Program-made: the position numbers and the translations under genes | Assembly (NCBI GenBank): GCA_946406115.1 | Contig: OX291562.1 | Location: forward strand, 1,766,001-1,830,000 | DNA: 64,000 nt | Reading direction: 5' to 3' | DNA from: Apoda limacodes | Taxonomy: Eukaryota > Arthropoda > Insecta > Lepidoptera > Limacodidae | The notes under the pieces: model-generated | Database searches by the model: none | What the model was told of the DNA's origin: nothing | What the model saw: only the letters and a program-made list of their open reading frames with translations | Shown here: positions 63,621 to 64,000 of the stretch, in pieces | Numbering within the stretch: position 1 is the stretch's first letter | How the letters are laid out: each line of letters begins with the position of its first letter

Positions 63621-64000
63621 TTTTTTCGTTCAAAATCACCTTTGTTATCTTCATTCTCCACTATCGTTTTTTCACTTTATCTCAGTTTTGCTTTTGTTTT
63701 TTGCTGTTTTATTTCCTCTTCGCCACTTTCACAAAGTGGCCACTAATATGCTGACAGAGGGCCTGAAAAGTAGGCCCTCTCTAAACAATCACCGAGGGTG
63801 CGCTCACCCTCGAGACTCGCCTGGGTCATGGGTTAAAACGTATGCTTATTTAACTCGACACCCGTACCTATTTTTGCCCGTACAGGGGTGGAAAAAAATG
63901 TCCACGTAAGTAAGGACAGATTACAGTCGTCGAAGAACTCGAAGTCCAAAAAAGAATACGGTTGAAAGGGAAAGTGAATAATTAACGGTAAACTTCGAAG
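63621..64000 (+). other. J4 3' UTR (to window edge)
   Basis: Non-coding. Contains GAGGGCCTGAAAAGTAGGCCCTC (short inverted repeat at about 63757-63779) and GAGGGTGCGCTCACCCTC (about 63794-63811), two small hairpins of the type LINE 3' UTRs can carry for recognition by their polymerase. No A tail is seen before the edge. Confidence 0.55.

Larger units (their letters stand above)
61000..64000 (+). mobile_element. Jockey-clade LINE (copy J4), 5' truncated
   Basis: Sense LINE: gag C-terminus, endonuclease, reverse transcriptase, post-palm region and 3' UTR reaching the window edge. The polymerase lacks motifs B and C because of an internal deletion at about 63294. Several small frameshifts occur at the gag/ORF2 boundary and in the linker. 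The 5' truncation is at about 61000, where AT-rich DNA meets a basic gag segment. It is clearly related to J3 in its polymerase motifs but is a separate subfamily. Confidence 0.87.

Overview
The window looks like a repeat-dominated stretch of an insect genome, most likely a moth or butterfly. AT-rich DNA separates GC-richer retrotransposon corpses. Several dispersed repeats (heads reading GGCCAAGTGCGAGTCGG, bodies with GTTATAGCGGCAACAGAAA, tails with GGTACGGAACCCTAAAAA) and a tRNA-derived SINE are of types I recall as common in Lepidoptera; I could not check this against a database. No complete host gene is visible. The host-like candidates are two orphan THAP zinc-finger exons (5345-5599, 16059-16126), one possible terminal exon (18774-18899) and a tRNA-Met-like gene (13626-13697, minus strand).

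Layout. 1-4860: degenerate Jockey-clade LINE (J1, +). 4860-14500: AT-rich DNA with a THAP exon, a foldback, SINE and dispersed-repeat copies, an LTR-like promoter island, a MITE and the tRNA. 14521-15985: second Jockey relative (J2, +). 16059-19190: THAP first exon, dispersed repeat, Tc1/mariner scrap, candidate terminal exon. 19190-25595: two deleted copies of another LINE family (family A, mostly minus) flanking an internally deleted BEL/Pao element. 27378-28438: ten-unit 107-bp tandem array. 30150-33180: SINE and more family A. 34730-39010: Jockey LINE J3 (minus), split by a 5'-truncated family A copy. 41841-48385: a three-level nest with an intact CR1-like LINE at its core. 48440-60900: Tc1 remnant, MITEs (one hAT-like with an 8-bp target duplication), tandem repeats and dispersed repeats. 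61000-64000: Jockey LINE J4 (+).

Only the CR1-like LINE at 43015-48204 keeps both ORFs open with its reverse transcriptase and endonuclease motifs. It is the one element here that could still supply enzymatic activity. The other LINE copies show nonsense codons, frameshifts and characteristic internal deletions: endonuclease lost in J3, palm motif C lost in J4 and A1, gag fused to endonuclease in J1. The nesting gives a relative chronology. Old dispersed repeats were hit by DNA transposons, and these were hit by LINEs. Density of dead nested elements with no host gene fits heterochromatin or a W chromosome, but the window alone cannot establish that.
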